The notes: generated from the letters alone by a model not told the origin. Counted from the first letter of the stretch, positions 51,443-60,938 are shown. The stretch is 64,000 nt of DNA from Flavobacterium sp. (GCF_027533505.1 NZ_JAPZUB010000003.1:1-64000); one strand, 5' to 3'. Numbers and translations are program-made.

Positions 51443-53200
51443 TTATTGAATTTCGAGTTCATAGGGAACACGTGCCATGACCCCTCGTTGACGAGCCAGC
51501 ACTTGGATGCGTTGGAATACAGCGTAATTTTCAGCTCCCATCGTTTCTTTCAATAGGGATTCCCGACTTTGAATGAGTCCCATTTCTTCAAAGAAGGCAA
51601 AAACTTCGCGCTCGTATTCAGGAAACTCTTGGGTGCGGTATGTTTTGATTTTAGCCAATTTAGCGGCTTCTGCCAAGGCTTCATCCATGCCGCCAATAGC
51701 ATCTACTAGGCCTATTTTGATCGCATCGGCTCCACTCCACACGCGACCTTGACCGATGGCGTCTACTTGAGCGGGGGTCAACTTTCGTCCCTCAGCGACT
51801 CGTTTGACAAAGGTAGCATAGACGCGTTCGACCCCTTCTTGCGTTACCGCGCGGAAGCTATCATCCATGGGGCGGAAGGGACTGTATCCGTTGGCTTGTG
51901 CATTGGTCTGTACTTGGTCAACCGTAAGGCCAATGCGTTGGCTCAATTCGGCAAAATTGGGAATCACCCCAAAAACGCCAATCGATCCCGTAATGGTAGT
52001 TTCTTCGGCAAAAATTTTATTTGCATTACAAGCAATGTAATATCCTCCCGAGGCGGCGTAATTCCCCATCGATACCACTACGGGTTTTACTTTTTTGGTG
52101 AGTTCAATTTCACGCCAAATCAAGTCCGAAGTTAAGGCATCCCCCCCAGGACTGTCCACGCGTAACACGATCGCTTTTACGTCCTCATCGCGACGGGCGG
52201 CACGGATAGCTCTTCGCATGGCACCGTCACCGATGATATTGACATCGCCTTCCCCCTCGGCAATTTCCCCTTGCGCATAAATCACCGCAATTTTATCGGA
52301 ACTTTCTAAATCCATCGCCGATGTCGCATTGGCTTCTGCATAATCCACAATCGATACGGTATTATAGCCTGTATCTTTTTCAACATCCAGTGCTTTACGA
52401 ATCACATCGTGGTAATGGTCCTCGTAAGTAATGCCATCAATTAATCGGCTGGCTTTAGCCATTTCGGGCGTTCGGGCTCCCAAATTGTTTGCGATGGCAT
52501 TCAACTGTTCAACAGAGAGTTTACGACTAGTACTAATGTCTTTCAACATTGACGTCCAAAGCGATTGAATCAATTGATTGGTTTGCTCTCGGTTGGCTTC
52601 ACTCATTTTTTCCTCCAAAAAGGGTTCCACGGCACTTTTGTATTTCCCGTGGCGAATGACTTCCATCTTCACTCCCGATTTTTCTTGCATGTTTTTAAAG
52701 AACATCACTTCAGCTGAAAGTCCTTTAAAGTCCAATTCTCCTACCGGATTGATATACACTTTATCGGCAACGGAGGCGAGGTAATAGTCTTTTTGCGAAT
52801 ACACGTCGGCATAGGCATAAACAAATTTCCCTGATTTTTTAAAATCGGTAAGGGCATCTCGCAACGCTTTGGTTTGCGCCATACCTAGGGCTGAATTGGA
52901 ATTGATAATCGAAATTCCTTTGATGTCCGTATCGCCTTTTGCATACGATAAGGCATGAATAATGTCCATCAATCCGTCATGGTTTTCGGTATATTGTCCG
53001 ATATCGGTAAAGTTGATTTTCCCAGCATAATCGAGGGAAACTTTGGATAAATCCAGTTCGATGACTGAATTGGACTCTACCGCAACGGTCTCTTCATCCC
53101 CTCCAAACACGGCGGCGATAATAATAAGACCGAAAAATGAAATCATAAAAAACAGAAACAGTCCCACTAAGGTGGCCAACACATTACTTAAAAATCGCAT
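51443..53200 (-). CDS. sppA: Signal peptide peptidase SppA (67K type)
   Basis: Membrane-anchored serine peptidase that degrades cleaved signal peptides. The 585-residue protein has an N-terminal membrane helix (about 7-32) and two tandem SppA domains. The catalytic Ser/Lys pair is visible: K188 in HGKYKSAVEPF in the first domain and S384 in SMGNYAASGGYYIAC in the second, with DSPGGDALTSDLIW near 349-362. Length fits the long form. Its leader is about 85 bases. Confidence 0.95.
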   Translation of the reverse strand: MRFLSNVLATLVGLFLFFMISFFGLIIIAAVFGGDEETVAVESNSVIELDLSKVSLDYAGKINFTDIGQYTENHDGLMDIIHALSYAKGDTDIKGISIINSNSALGMAQTKALRDALTDFKKSGKFVYAYADVYSQKDYYLASVADKVYINPVGELDFKGLSAEVMFFKNMQEKSGVKMEVIRHGKYKSAVEPFLEEKMSEANREQTNQLIQSLWTSMLKDISTSRKLSVEQLNAIANNLGARTPEMAKASRLIDGITYEDHYHDVIRKALDVEKDTGYNTVSIVDYAEANATSAMDLESSDKIAVIYAQGEIAEGEGDVNIIGDGAMRRAIRAARRDEDVKAIVLRVDSPGGDALTSDLIWREIELTKKVKPVVVSMGNYAASGGYYIACNANKIFAEETTITGSIGVFGVIPNFAELSQRIGLTVDQVQTNAQANGYSPFRPMDDSFRAVTQEGVERVYATFVKRVAEGRKLTPAQVDAIGQGRVWSGADAIKIGLVDAIGGMDEALAEAAKLAKIKTYRTQEFPEYEREVFAFFEEMGLIQSRESLLKETMGAENYAVFQRIQVLARQRGVMARVPYELEIQ

Positions 53201-53290
53201 AACTTTTTTTTCTAATTAGTTATCAAAACATTAAAAATGTTACGTTTTCTTTTTTAAAATTTTCTAAGAAATAGTTATCAACACTGCCCG

Positions 53291-53298
53291 CAAAAATA
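53291..53298 (-). promoter_or_regulatory. sppA promoter -7 element (TATTTTTG)
   Basis: Exact TAnnTTTG match on the minus strand, about 90 bases upstream of the sppA ATG, in the divergent gap with folK. Confidence 0.45.
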
Positions 53299-53334
53299 AG
53301 TTAATCTGAGCAACTTTTACTTATTTTGCGCTTC

Positions 53335-54471
53335 ATGAATGCACAACACACTATAGTAGTCGCTTTAGGAACCAATATGGGGAATAAACCCGAGAATTTG
53401 GTGCAATGTGTGGCGCAAATCCACCAAGAGATTGCCACCGTTGTTGCTGTTTCTTCGGTGTATGAAAGTGACTCGTGGGGATTTGAAAGTGCTTCGTTTC
53501 TCAATTGTGTGCTTGTGGTTCATTCGTACAAATCGCCCCAAAAATTATTAAAAGCATTTCAACGCTTGGAGCAAACGATGGGACGAAGAGTAAAATCAAC
53601 GTCGGAGTATCAAGACCGCATCATCGATATTGATATCATCAGTTACGATGAGGAGTGTTTCACTACAGAAACCTTGACCTTGCCCCATCCGCATCTGTCG
53701 GAACGGTTGTTTGTGTTGCGCCCTTTGCAGGAAGTACTCCCGTATTGGAAAGAGCCTCTCACGGGAACCTCGGTAAAGGCTTTACTTAGCGCTTGTGCCG
53801 ACAAGGGACGTTGTGAGCGTGTGGGTTCGATGCCTCAACCCTTAGCCAAAATCACCTTAGACAAGTTCAATTATATTGCCATCGAGGGGAATATCGGCGC
53901 TGGGAAAACTACGTTAGCTTCCAAAATTGCAGCGGACTTTAATGGGAAAACAGTCTATGAACGTTTTGCCGACAACCCGTTTTTACCCAAATTTTACAAA
54001 GATCAAAGCCGGTATGCTTTTCCGTTGGAAATGTCGTTTTTGGCCGATCGCTACCAACAAATTTCCGACGATCTCTCGCAATTCGATTTGTTTAAAGACT
54101 TTATCGTAGCGGATTACCACATATTCAAGTCGCTTATTTTTGCCAAGGTTACCTTAGCCGAAGATGAATATCGATTGTACAAAACGCTTTTTGATATCAT
54201 TTATAAGGAAATGCCCAAGCCCGATTTGTATATTTATTTGTATCAAAATACAGCGCGCTTGTTGGCCAATATTCGCAAAAGAGGTCGCAGTTATGAGCAA
54301 GAAATCCCCGCCGACTATTTGGAGCGAATCAACAGTGGGTACTTGGATTTTATCAAAACCCAACAAGGCCTTAATGTATTAGTCATCGATGTTTCTGAAT
54401 TGGATTTTGTAAAACATCAATCGGACTATGTTTTTATTCTCGATAAAATTCAGGAAAGTCTAGCGCTTTAA
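53335..54471 (+). CDS. folK: FolK-deoxynucleoside kinase fusion
   Basis: A 378-residue two-domain protein. Residues 1-160 are 6-hydroxymethyl-7,8-dihydropterin pyrophosphokinase (VALGTNMGNKPENL, SWGFES, QDRIIDIDIISYD, LPHPHLSERLFVLRPL), a folate-synthesis enzyme. Residues about 178-378 are a deoxynucleoside kinase with P-loop GNIGAGKT (185-192), ERFADNPFL and KRGRSYEQEIPADYL; this salvages deoxynucleosides. The fusion appears in related flavobacteria to my recollection. ATG 53335 is preferred over the TTG three codons upstream. Its 3' end overlaps the convergent T9SS cargo gene by 12 bases. Confidence 0.92.
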   Translation: MNAQHTIVVALGTNMGNKPENLVQCVAQIHQEIATVVAVSSVYESDSWGFESASFLNCVLVVHSYKSPQKLLKAFQRLEQTMGRRVKSTSEYQDRIIDIDIISYDEECFTTETLTLPHPHLSERLFVLRPLQEVLPYWKEPLTGTSVKALLSACADKGRCERVGSMPQPLAKITLDKFNYIAIEGNIGAGKTTLASKIAADFNGKTVYERFADNPFLPKFYKDQSRYAFPLEMSFLADRYQQISDDLSQFDLFKDFIVADYHIFKSLIFAKVTLAEDEYRLYKTLFDIIYKEMPKPDLYIYLYQNTARLLANIRKRGRSYEQEIPADYLERINSGYLDFIKTQQGLNVLVIDVSELDFVKHQSDYVFILDKIQESLAL

Positions 54472-56484
54472 ACTAAAATGGCCCAATTGAGGTGCAGCAG
54501 ATTCGTCGGCTTGAAAGCGAAACCAATAATCATCCGCAGGGGCCAACTGACCCATGAAAAGACCGTCCCAGCCCGGTGTATTGGCATCCAAGAGTTTTAG
54601 TATTCTTCCAAAACGGTCAAAAATAACAATTGAAGTTTGGGCATTCCATACAAGCCCTTTTGGCGTCCATTGATCGTTGATGCCATCGCCATTAGGGGTA
54701 AAAAAGGCACTAAAAAAGGTGGCATTAAAAGGATAAATTACCAATCCACAGCCGTGTACTTCTCGAACCGTTGCTACATAATTCCCACCCGTAGGTAAGG
54801 TAAAAAAGGGCGTGTCTTGAAAATTTAAGCCATCTATGCTGTATTCGTAATCGCCGGGATTGACGGTAAATAGGCTAACGTCCAAGCCATTCACCAATAC
54901 CGAAGCGATTTGAGGAATAGCGTATGTGTTGACAGTAAAGGTTTTGCTATCCGTGCACCCTTCAGGAGTCGTTACCGTAACGGTGTAGGTACCCGCTTGT
55001 GAAACCGTAATCGTATTGGTAGTACTCCCATTCGACCAAAGGTAGGTTCCGTTGGGAAAAGATACACTAAGGGTGCCCGATTGATTTTCACACCAGGCCA
55101 AGACTTCATCATTACCCAAGTCGGGACTCGGAAACAACGGTAGAACAATAGGAATTCGTCCGGAACGACAGCCATTGTTGTCGGCCTCTACATAATACAT
55201 CGCAGCTGCGGTTAAGGGTGGTGTGGTGAAAGTTGTACCCGTAGCCAAAGCAACTGAGGTGGTGGGATCGTCATACCAGCGAAGAATTCCAGCCGTGGTG
55301 GTGGCGCTCAAAAGTTGTGTATTTCCGGCACAAGCCGTAGTTGTTGGTCCAACCGTTACCACGGGAACATCACGTATTAAGGCAACCAAGGGCGTTCGTG
55401 GGGTGTTGGGACAATCGACCAAAGCGGCAAAATACACCGTAGTTGATGACAGAATTGGGGTGGTAAAAGACGGTCCCGAAGCAATTGGTGTTCCCCCAAC
55501 CGCACTCGTATACCAAGCAATCGGATTTCCTGAAGCAGTGACCGATAGGGTTACACTTCCGGGGCCACACGATTCACCTTCGGTGATGCTATTGATGTGT
55601 ACCATATATACCGAGGTACTTGTTGATAATTGCAGTATGGGGTCATTGGGCATCCCCCCAAACTCAACAATATACCCTTGCGGTTGGTAGGGGCCGCTGG
55701 ATTCTCCTGTATTGGATAAATCATTCCATGAACCTGGAATACCAACTCCTGGGGCAGTGATGTGGGCATAATCTTCATTTCCCATATTGTTGGGTTCCCC
55801 CGAATTCCAAAAGGAATACGTGAGTAAAGTACCCATTTCAGGGCCCGACATCCAGCGCCATTGACCTTCGGTTTGTTGGTCGCTTGCGCCAATCCAACCC
55901 GTGCCGGAAGCTTGATTTCCCGCAAAAGTTGCTTCCTCTGCTGAGGTAAGCGTAGCCAAATACCCTTGAAGGCCAAAATAATTGCTGGCCGCAGCCAACG
56001 TCAGGGCATCGCTCCAAGTAATGCCAACATTGGGTACAAAAAGGTAATAATGTCCCGTTGATGGAAGGTAATTGGCATCACCCACCGCTATGGCAAAGGT
56101 TCGTGTTCCTGTAGGGGCAGGGTGGTTACTTTGATACACAACCCCTAAAATGGCGGCTTGCAATTCGGCATAAGTAGGTTGGCTTGTAATTCCGGTGAGC
56201 GTGAGTTTTCCAGCGGCGGCATCCCATGAGCTGCTGATGTTTGGGTGAACTCCCGTGAGTAATAAAATATCTTGCCCTTGAACATAGCCTCCCGAAATTT
56301 GCACTGTCACTTGTTGGGTTCCCGTATCGTCGGGGTCGATAAAGGACATGGAGGTGGCAATAGGAAGGGCAGTACCGGGACAATACGCTTGATTGCCTGT
56401 CGCTTGCAAAATAGGGGCAACGTTGGAGGTCTGCGCCCCAAGGGTACAACTTAATAACAAAAAAAGTATGCGTAGGCGATTCAT
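54460..56484 (-). CDS. C-type-lectin-domain protein with T9SS type B sorting domain
   Basis: A 674-residue exported protein. Signal peptide (RILFLLLSCTLGAQ); a beta-rich N-terminal part; a C-type lectin-like domain at about 145-276 with EPN (230-232) and WND (253-255), the mannose-type sugar and calcium motif; two or more Ig-like repeats (GPGSVTLSV, TVGPTTTACAGN, LWSNGSTTNTITVSQAGTYTVTV); and a C-terminal T9SS type B domain (AFFTPNGDGINDQWTPKG, IVIFDRFGRILK, WDGLFMGQLAPADDYWF). It is probably a surface adhesin or gliding-associated protein exported through SprA. Confidence 0.88.
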   Translation of the reverse strand: MNRLRILFLLLSCTLGAQTSNVAPILQATGNQAYCPGTALPIATSMSFIDPDDTGTQQVTVQISGGYVQGQDILLLTGVHPNISSSWDAAAGKLTLTGITSQPTYAELQAAILGVVYQSNHPAPTGTRTFAIAVGDANYLPSTGHYYLFVPNVGITWSDALTLAAASNYFGLQGYLATLTSAEEATFAGNQASGTGWIGASDQQTEGQWRWMSGPEMGTLLTYSFWNSGEPNNMGNEDYAHITAPGVGIPGSWNDLSNTGESSGPYQPQGYIVEFGGMPNDPILQLSTSTSVYMVHINSITEGESCGPGSVTLSVTASGNPIAWYTSAVGGTPIASGPSFTTPILSSTTVYFAALVDCPNTPRTPLVALIRDVPVVTVGPTTTACAGNTQLLSATTTAGILRWYDDPTTSVALATGTTFTTPPLTAAAMYYVEADNNGCRSGRIPIVLPLFPSPDLGNDEVLAWCENQSGTLSVSFPNGTYLWSNGSTTNTITVSQAGTYTVTVTTPEGCTDSKTFTVNTYAIPQIASVLVNGLDVSLFTVNPGDYEYSIDGLNFQDTPFFTLPTGGNYVATVREVHGCGLVIYPFNATFFSAFFTPNGDGINDQWTPKGLVWNAQTSIVIFDRFGRILKLLDANTPGWDGLFMGQLAPADDYWFRFQADESAAPQLGHFSLKR

Positions 56485-56488
56485 ACAA

Positions 56489-57019
56489 TTATTGTTTCAT
56501 CTTTTGAAAAATATCCCAAACCACGATTCCGGCACTTACGGCAATGTTAAGGGAGTGTTTGGTACCCAATTGAGGAATTTCAATGCAACCCTCACATTGT
56601 TCGAGGGCTTTTTGTGAAACCCCGTACACTTCGTTTCCAAAAATTAGGGCAAGACGTTCGTTGGGTTTTGGGTGAAAGGTGTTCAAAAATGCAGCGCCTT
56701 CGACTTGTTCGATCGCATAAATTTTCCAGCCCTCTTGTTGGAGCTTTTCAATCGCGGTTCCCACTTCTTTGTGGTATTCCCATGCTACTGTCTCGGTAGC
56801 GCCCAAAGCTGTTTTTTGGATTTCTTTGTGTGGTGGGGTAGCCGTGATGCCACAGAGGTATATTTTTTCAATCAAAAAGGCATCCGCAGTTCTAAAAACG
56901 GAACCGATATTGTGGAGACTCCGAATGTCGTCAAGAATGAGAATTATAGGTGTTTTTACTGCCGATTTAAAGTCAGCTACCGTTTTTCGTTCAAGTTCGT
57001 TATTGGCTAATTTTCGCAT
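56489..57019 (-). CDS. SpoU/TrmH-family RNA 2'-O-methyltransferase
   Basis: A 176-residue SPOUT methyltransferase. The three SpoU motifs are clear: LHNIGSVFRTADAF near 35-48, LALIFGNEVYGVS near 127-139, and SLNIAVSAGIVVWDIF near 155-170, forming the knotted AdoMet site. It lacks an extra N-terminal RNA-binding domain. The exact target (tRNA or rRNA ribose) is unknown. It starts five bases after its -7 box and precedes the T9SS cargo gene by four bases. Confidence 0.92.
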   Translation of the reverse strand: MRKLANNELERKTVADFKSAVKTPIILILDDIRSLHNIGSVFRTADAFLIEKIYLCGITATPPHKEIQKTALGATETVAWEYHKEVGTAIEKLQQEGWKIYAIEQVEGAAFLNTFHPKPNERLALIFGNEVYGVSQKALEQCEGCIEIPQLGTKHSLNIAVSAGIVVWDIFQKMKQ

Positions 57020-57024
57020 AGTAC

Positions 57025-57032
57025 AAAAATAA
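57025..57032 (-). promoter_or_regulatory. RNA methyltransferase promoter -7 element (TATTTTTG) fused to a terminator
   Basis: Exact TAnnTTTG match on the minus strand whose first two bases abut or overlap the T tract of the DUF1573 terminator. It ends five bases before ATG 57019. Confidence 0.55.
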
Positions 57033-57057
57033 AAAAAGCCCCAATAAGGAGCTTTTA
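57031..57057 (-). terminator. Intrinsic terminator after the DUF1573 gene
   Basis: On the minus strand AAAAGCTCC-ttatt-GGGGCTTTT with a continuing T run. One G-U pair is in the stem. It overlaps the next promoter. Confidence 0.8.
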
Positions 57058-57075
57058 TCGTTTCACAAAGTATTA

Positions 57076-57543
57076 TTAACTTTTCACAGAGGCTGTTCCT
57101 TCGGGTTGTGGGGCTTGAAGTACATTTCCTTTAATGGTAAGTACTTTAATCTCATTGCCCACTGCATTAGAGCGCACGGTGACATTTTTGGTGAATTGAC
57201 CTACACGGTCGGTGGCATAACGAACCCCAATTACCCCGCGTTGTCCAGGTTGAATCGGATCTTTGGGGGTGGTTGGCACAGTACAACCGCAAGAGCCCTG
57301 CGCGCTTTCAATAACCAATGGCTTGTTGCCTGTGTTGACAAAAACAAATTCACGATTACCATCGGCATTGTGAGGAATCGTTCCGTAATCAATCGTTTCA
57401 TTCTCGAAAGTGATTTGCGGACCATCCACTTTTTGAGCCGGTTGTGCAGGTTGAGGTGTTGCCGGTTTTGCATTTGCGTTGGGTGTTTGGGCATGGGTCA
57501 CTCCCATAATCGACAATACAGCTACTAAAAGTATTTTTTTCAT
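57076..57543 (-). CDS. DUF1573 domain exported protein
   Basis: A 155-residue protein with a signal peptide (ILLVAVLSIMGVTHAQ), a short Pro/Ala/Gln-rich linker, then an Ig-like DUF1573 domain (FENETIDYGTIPHNADGNREFVFVN, GSCGCTVPTTPKDPIQPG, VTVRSNAVGNEIKVLTIKGNV). The CGC pair is a family feature. Members are common in Bacteroidota and of unknown function; the fold resembles ASPM-SPD-2-Hydin-type domains. Confidence 0.9.
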   Translation of the reverse strand: MKKILLVAVLSIMGVTHAQTPNANAKPATPQPAQPAQKVDGPQITFENETIDYGTIPHNADGNREFVFVNTGNKPLVIESAQGSCGCTVPTTPKDPIQPGQRGVIGVRYATDRVGQFTKNVTVRSNAVGNEIKVLTIKGNVLQAPQPEGTASVKS

Positions 57544-57653
57544 CGTACCATGAATTTAAATTAGACAAACAAAGCTAATAAAATTTCGGTAACCGCTTGT
57601 TTTTTATTCAAATTGTTCGGGGATTCTATCAGACGATTTCTGAAGAAAATAGC

Positions 57654-57661
57654 TATTTTCG
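57654..57661 (+). promoter_or_regulatory. mutS promoter -7-like element (TATTTTCG)
   Basis: One mismatch to TAnnTTTG, 28 bases before the GTG start of mutS. It is the best candidate in the 146-base gap after the divergent DUF1573 gene. Confidence 0.35.
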
Positions 57662-57689
57662 TAGTTCCTAATTTTTAAAAGAAAACTAA

Positions 57690-60290
57690 GTGGCTACAAA
57701 AGAGAAAAGTTTCAAAGAAACCCCTTTGATGAAACAATACAACGAAATCAAGTCCAAGTATCCGGACGCCTGTTTGTTGTTTCGTGTAGGCGATTTTTAT
57801 GAAACTTTTGGAGAGGATGCCCTACGTGCATCCAAAATATTGGGCATTATCTTAACCAAGCGTGGCAATGGCTCGGCTTCCGAAACGGCATTGGCTGGAT
57901 TTCCACATCATTCGCTTAATACGTATTTGCCCAAATTGGTAAAGGCCGGACTACGGGTGGCGATTTGCGACCAATTGGAAGATCCAAAAATGACCAAAAC
58001 CATCGTGAAGCGCGGGGTTACAGAGTTGGTTACTCCCGGAGTTGCTTTAAATGATGAAGTGTTGCAAGCGAAATCCAATAACTTTTTAGCAGCGATTCAT
58101 TTTGGAAAAAAAATTCACGGGATTGCTTTTTTAGATGTGTCTACGGGGGAGTTTCTCACAGCCCAAGGCAATGAAGAATATCTGGATAAACTGTTGCAAA
58201 ACTTTGCCCCGGCAGAGATTTTGGTGCCCAAATACCAGAAAAAAGAATTTTCAGAAACCTTTGGAGACCACCATACGACTTTTTTTCTTGAGGATTGGAT
58301 TTACAAAGCCGATTATGCGTTTGAAAAATTAACGACCCATTTTCAAACCAATTCGTTAAAAGGTTTTGGCATTGATGAGGTCACTGAAGGTGTAGTGGCT
58401 TCCGGAGCCATATTGTATTATTTATCTGAAACACAGCACCATAAATTACAACACATTACGCAAATCCAGCGCATAGCCGAGAGCGCCTATGTGTGGATGG
58501 ATCGCTTTACCATTCGGAATTTAGAACTATACCACAGTTACAATCCCAACGCAGTCACGCTCTTGGATGTTATTGACAAAACGATTTCTCCCATGGGGTC
58601 GCGTTTGTTAAAACGTTGGTTGGCTTTGCCGCTTAAAGAAATCACTAAAATTAGAGAACGACACCATGTGGTTGCCTATTTGCAAAGTCATCCCGATGTG
58701 ATGCAACAAATGCAACGACAAATTCGCTTAATTTCCGATTTAGAACGCTTGATTTCCAAAGTTGCAACAGGGCGAATTGGCCCAAAAGAGTTGGTAGCCT
58801 TGAAAGAATCGTTGGATGCGATTATTCCCATTAAAGATTGGGCGCTCGCTAGTTCGCAAGAAGCCGTTCGTGTTTTGGGCGATAGTTTGCATGCTTGCGA
58901 TGTGTTGCGCGAAAAAATTGCCACCACCTTACAATCCGAACCTCCCGTTTCTATCGCCAAGGGGAACGCCATTCGCACAGGAGTTCATGAAGAGTTGGAT
59001 GCCTTACGCACAATAGCGTATTCGGGTAAGGAATATTTGGAGGGGATTGAAAAGCGCGAATCAGAACGAACCGGGATTAGCTCTTTAAAAATTGCATTCA
59101 ATAATGTTTTCGGTTATTATATTGAAGTTCGAAACACCCACAAAGACAAAGTTCCCCAAGATTGGATTCGCAAGCAAACGTTGGTCAATGCCGAACGGTA
59201 CATTACTGAGGAGTTGAAAGAATACGAGACCAAGATATTGGGGGCAGAAGAAAAAATCCAACAAATTGAATCGCGCTTGTTTGAAGCATTGGTGAGTTGG
59301 GTAGGGAGTTATATTAAGCCCGTCCAAACGAATGCGCAGTTGATAGCTCAATTGGATTGTTTGTTGTCGTTTGCGCAAATGGCTGTGGAACACCATTATG
59401 TTTGTCCCGAATTGGACGACTCGTATGAATTGGAAATAGTCAATGGACGACATCCCGTAATTGAAAAGCAATTGCCTGCCGGAGTGCCTTATGTAGCCAA
59501 TGATGTTTATCTCGATCGAAACAATCAGCAGTTAATGATGATTACGGGTCCAAACATGTCGGGAAAATCGGCCATACTTCGGCAAACAGCACTGTTGGTA
59601 TTGTTGGCGCAAATGGGAAGTTTTGTGCCTGCAGAACGCTTACGCATGGGGGTAGTCGACAAGATTTTCACCCGTGTGGGCGCCAGTGACAATATCTCGA
59701 TGGGTGAATCTACCTTTATGGTCGAAATGAATGAAACGGCTTCTATTTTGAATAATATTTCGGAGCGGAGTTTGGTGCTTTTGGATGAAATTGGTCGCGG
59801 GACAAGTACCTACGATGGAATTTCGATTGCTTGGGCGATTGCCGAGTATTTACACGAACATCCTTCACGCCCCAAGACGCTATTTGCCACGCATTATCAT
59901 GAATTGAATGAAATGGGAGTGTCTTTTGAACGGATCAAGAATTACAATGTTTCGGTCAAAGAACTTAAAGATACGGTTTTATTCATGCGTAAATTGGTGG
60001 AAGGGGGAAGCGCCCATAGTTTTGGTATCCATGTGGCCAAAATGGCTGGAATGCCACAAACGGTAGTGCATAAAGCCCAAAAAATGTTGAAGAAATTAGA
60101 AAAGAAACATGCGTCAGAGGCATTGCTCGATAGGAAGTCGGAGGCCGACTTACAACTCAGTTTTTTCAATTTGGACGATCCATTATTGGAAGAAATACGC
60201 GAGGAAATTCAGCGGTTGGACATCAATACCTTAACTCCCGTCGAGGCATTAATGAAACTCAATGAAATTAAACGCATGCTTGGACAGTAA
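57690..60290 (+). CDS. mutS: DNA mismatch repair protein MutS
   Basis: Recognises mismatches and recruits MutL. The 866-residue protein has the mismatch-binding N-terminus ([13 protein letters not shown], with the Phe-x-Glu motif as FYE), the connector and lever domains, and the ATPase with Walker [10 protein letters not shown] near 620, the ST-rich GESTFMVEM and [12 protein letters not shown]. The start is GTG at 57690, giving [18 protein letters not shown]; no nearby ATG fits. Length is typical for MutS1. Confidence 0.97.
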   Translation: MATKEKSFKETPLMKQYNEIKSKYPDACLLFRVGDFYETFGEDALRASKILGIILTKRGNGSASETALAGFPHHSLNTYLPKLVKAGLRVAICDQLEDPKMTKTIVKRGVTELVTPGVALNDEVLQAKSNNFLAAIHFGKKIHGIAFLDVSTGEFLTAQGNEEYLDKLLQNFAPAEILVPKYQKKEFSETFGDHHTTFFLEDWIYKADYAFEKLTTHFQTNSLKGFGIDEVTEGVVASGAILYYLSETQHHKLQHITQIQRIAESAYVWMDRFTIRNLELYHSYNPNAVTLLDVIDKTISPMGSRLLKRWLALPLKEITKIRERHHVVAYLQSHPDVMQQMQRQIRLISDLERLISKVATGRIGPKELVALKESLDAIIPIKDWALASSQEAVRVLGDSLHACDVLREKIATTLQSEPPVSIAKGNAIRTGVHEELDALRTIAYSGKEYLEGIEKRESERTGISSLKIAFNNVFGYYIEVRNTHKDKVPQDWIRKQTLVNAERYITEELKEYETKILGAEEKIQQIESRLFEALVSWVGSYIKPVQTNAQLIAQLDCLLSFAQMAVEHHYVCPELDDSYELEIVNGRHPVIEKQLPAGVPYVANDVYLDRNNQQLMMITGPNMSGKSAILRQTALLVLLAQMGSFVPAERLRMGVVDKIFTRVGASDNISMGESTFMVEMNETASILNNISERSLVLLDEIGRGTSTYDGISIAWAIAEYLHEHPSRPKTLFATHYHELNEMGVSFERIKNYNVSVKELKDTVLFMRKLVEGGSAHSFGIHVAKMAGMPQTVVHKAQKMLKKLEKKHASEALLDRKSEADLQLSFFNLDDPLLEEIREEIQRLDINTLTPVEALMKLNEIKRMLGQ

Positions 60291-60347
60291 CGACAGTTTG
60301 GTTATCAAGGTTTTACTGCGTAGGTCTAATTTTTTTCAAAAATTCCC

Positions 60348-60377
60348 TTGCAAAATACATTTAATGTGTTACATTTG
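60348..60377 (+). promoter_or_regulatory. tRNA operon promoter (TTG-N19-TACATTTG)
   Basis: TTG at 60348-60350 and TACATTTG at 60370-60377 are separated by 19 bases, the best full -33/-7 match in the window. It precedes tRNA-Gly by 43 bases. Confidence 0.75.
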
Positions 60378-60420
60378 CATCCGCAATCGCAGTTAAAGCG
60401 GTTGGTTCTAATGTTTATAG

Positions 60421-60493
60421 GCGAAAATAGCTCAGTTGGTAGAGCGCAACCTTGCCAAGGTTGAGGTCGCGGGTTCGAACCCCGTTTTTCGCT
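60421..60493 (+). tRNA. tRNA-Gly (anticodon GCC)
   Basis: A 73-base cloverleaf: acceptor GCGAAAA pairs with TTTTCGC; D-loop region TAGCTCAGTTGGTAGAGC; anticodon arm CAACC-TTGCCAA-GGTTG with anticodon GCC; T arm GCGGG-TTCGAAC-CCCGT. The CCA end is not encoded. Confidence 0.96.
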
Positions 60494-60505
60494 CAAAATA
60501 CCAAG

Positions 60506-60591
60506 GCTCGAGTGGTGGAATTGGTAGACACGCTGGACTTAAAATCCAGTGGGCAGTAATGTCCGTGCGGGTTCAAGTCCCGCCTTGAGTA
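60506..60591 (+). tRNA. tRNA-Leu (anticodon TAA)
   Basis: An 86-base class II tRNA with a long variable arm. Acceptor GCTCGAG pairs with CTTGAGT using two G-U pairs; anticodon arm CTGGA-CTTAAAA-TCCAG gives TAA; variable arm GTGGGCAGTAATGTCCGT; T arm GCGGG-TTCAAGT-CCCGC. It lies 12 bases after tRNA-Gly and shares its promoter. Confidence 0.95.
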
Positions 60592-60592
60592 C

Positions 60593-60624
60593 AAAAGCTC
60601 CTTACAATGTAGGGAGCTTTTTTT
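60593..60624 (+). terminator. Intrinsic terminator of the tRNA operon
   Basis: AAAAGCTCC...GGGAGCTTTT with a further T run, directly after tRNA-Leu. Confidence 0.85.
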
Positions 60625-60672
60625 ATGTCTTTACGGTAGGGAAGTCTCCTGATCTGAAAACTTATACAAAGC

Positions 60673-60702
60673 AAAAAAGTCCCGAACTCGGGACTTTTTT
60701 CT
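60673..60702. terminator. Bidirectional intrinsic terminator
   Basis: AAAAAAGTCCCGA-ac-TCGGGACTTTTTT is a perfect stem flanked by A and T runs, between the tRNAs and the leftward lipoprotein gene. Confidence 0.9.
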
Positions 60703-60722
60703 TAACTAGAACGAGGTTCTAA

Positions 60723-60938
60723 TTATTTTTTCTCAGCTGGAGCAGCTGTTTCAGCTTTAGCAGTTGTGTCAGCAGCAGTTGTGTCAGCAGCAGTTGTATC
60801 AGCAGCAGCAGTAGTGTCAGCAGCAGTTGTATCAACAGCAGTTGTGTCAGCAGCAGCAGCGTCAGTGTTTTCTGATTGTTTACAAGATACTACAGTCAAA
60901 GCAGCAATAACAGCCAAGCTTAAAAATACTTTTTTCAT
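60723..60938 (-). CDS. Small DTTA-repeat lipoprotein
   Basis: A 71-residue protein with a lipoprotein signal (VFLSLAVIAALTVVSC, C19) and a tail made of six DTTA units separated by one to two alanines or valine, ending in Lys/Glu/Ala. The tail has no predicted fold. D-T-T fits the D-(S/T)-(A/I/L/V/M/T) O-glycosylation sequon described in Bacteroidota, so the tail may be densely glycosylated; this is inference. The DNA repeat (about 15 bp) could change copy number. The plus-strand ORF at 60766-60996 is its shadow. Confidence 0.8.
   Translation of the reverse strand: MKKVFLSLAVIAALTVVSCKQSENTDAAAADTTAVDTTAADTTAAADTTAADTTAADTTAKAETAAPAEKK

Noticed and set aside
53217-53283. Repeated TAGTTATCAA with one TTATCAACA resembling a DnaA box, hinting at a replication origin
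   Set aside because: Only one near match to TTATCCACA and one poorer copy, no cluster, no dnaA or dnaN nearby; more likely part of the sppA leader.
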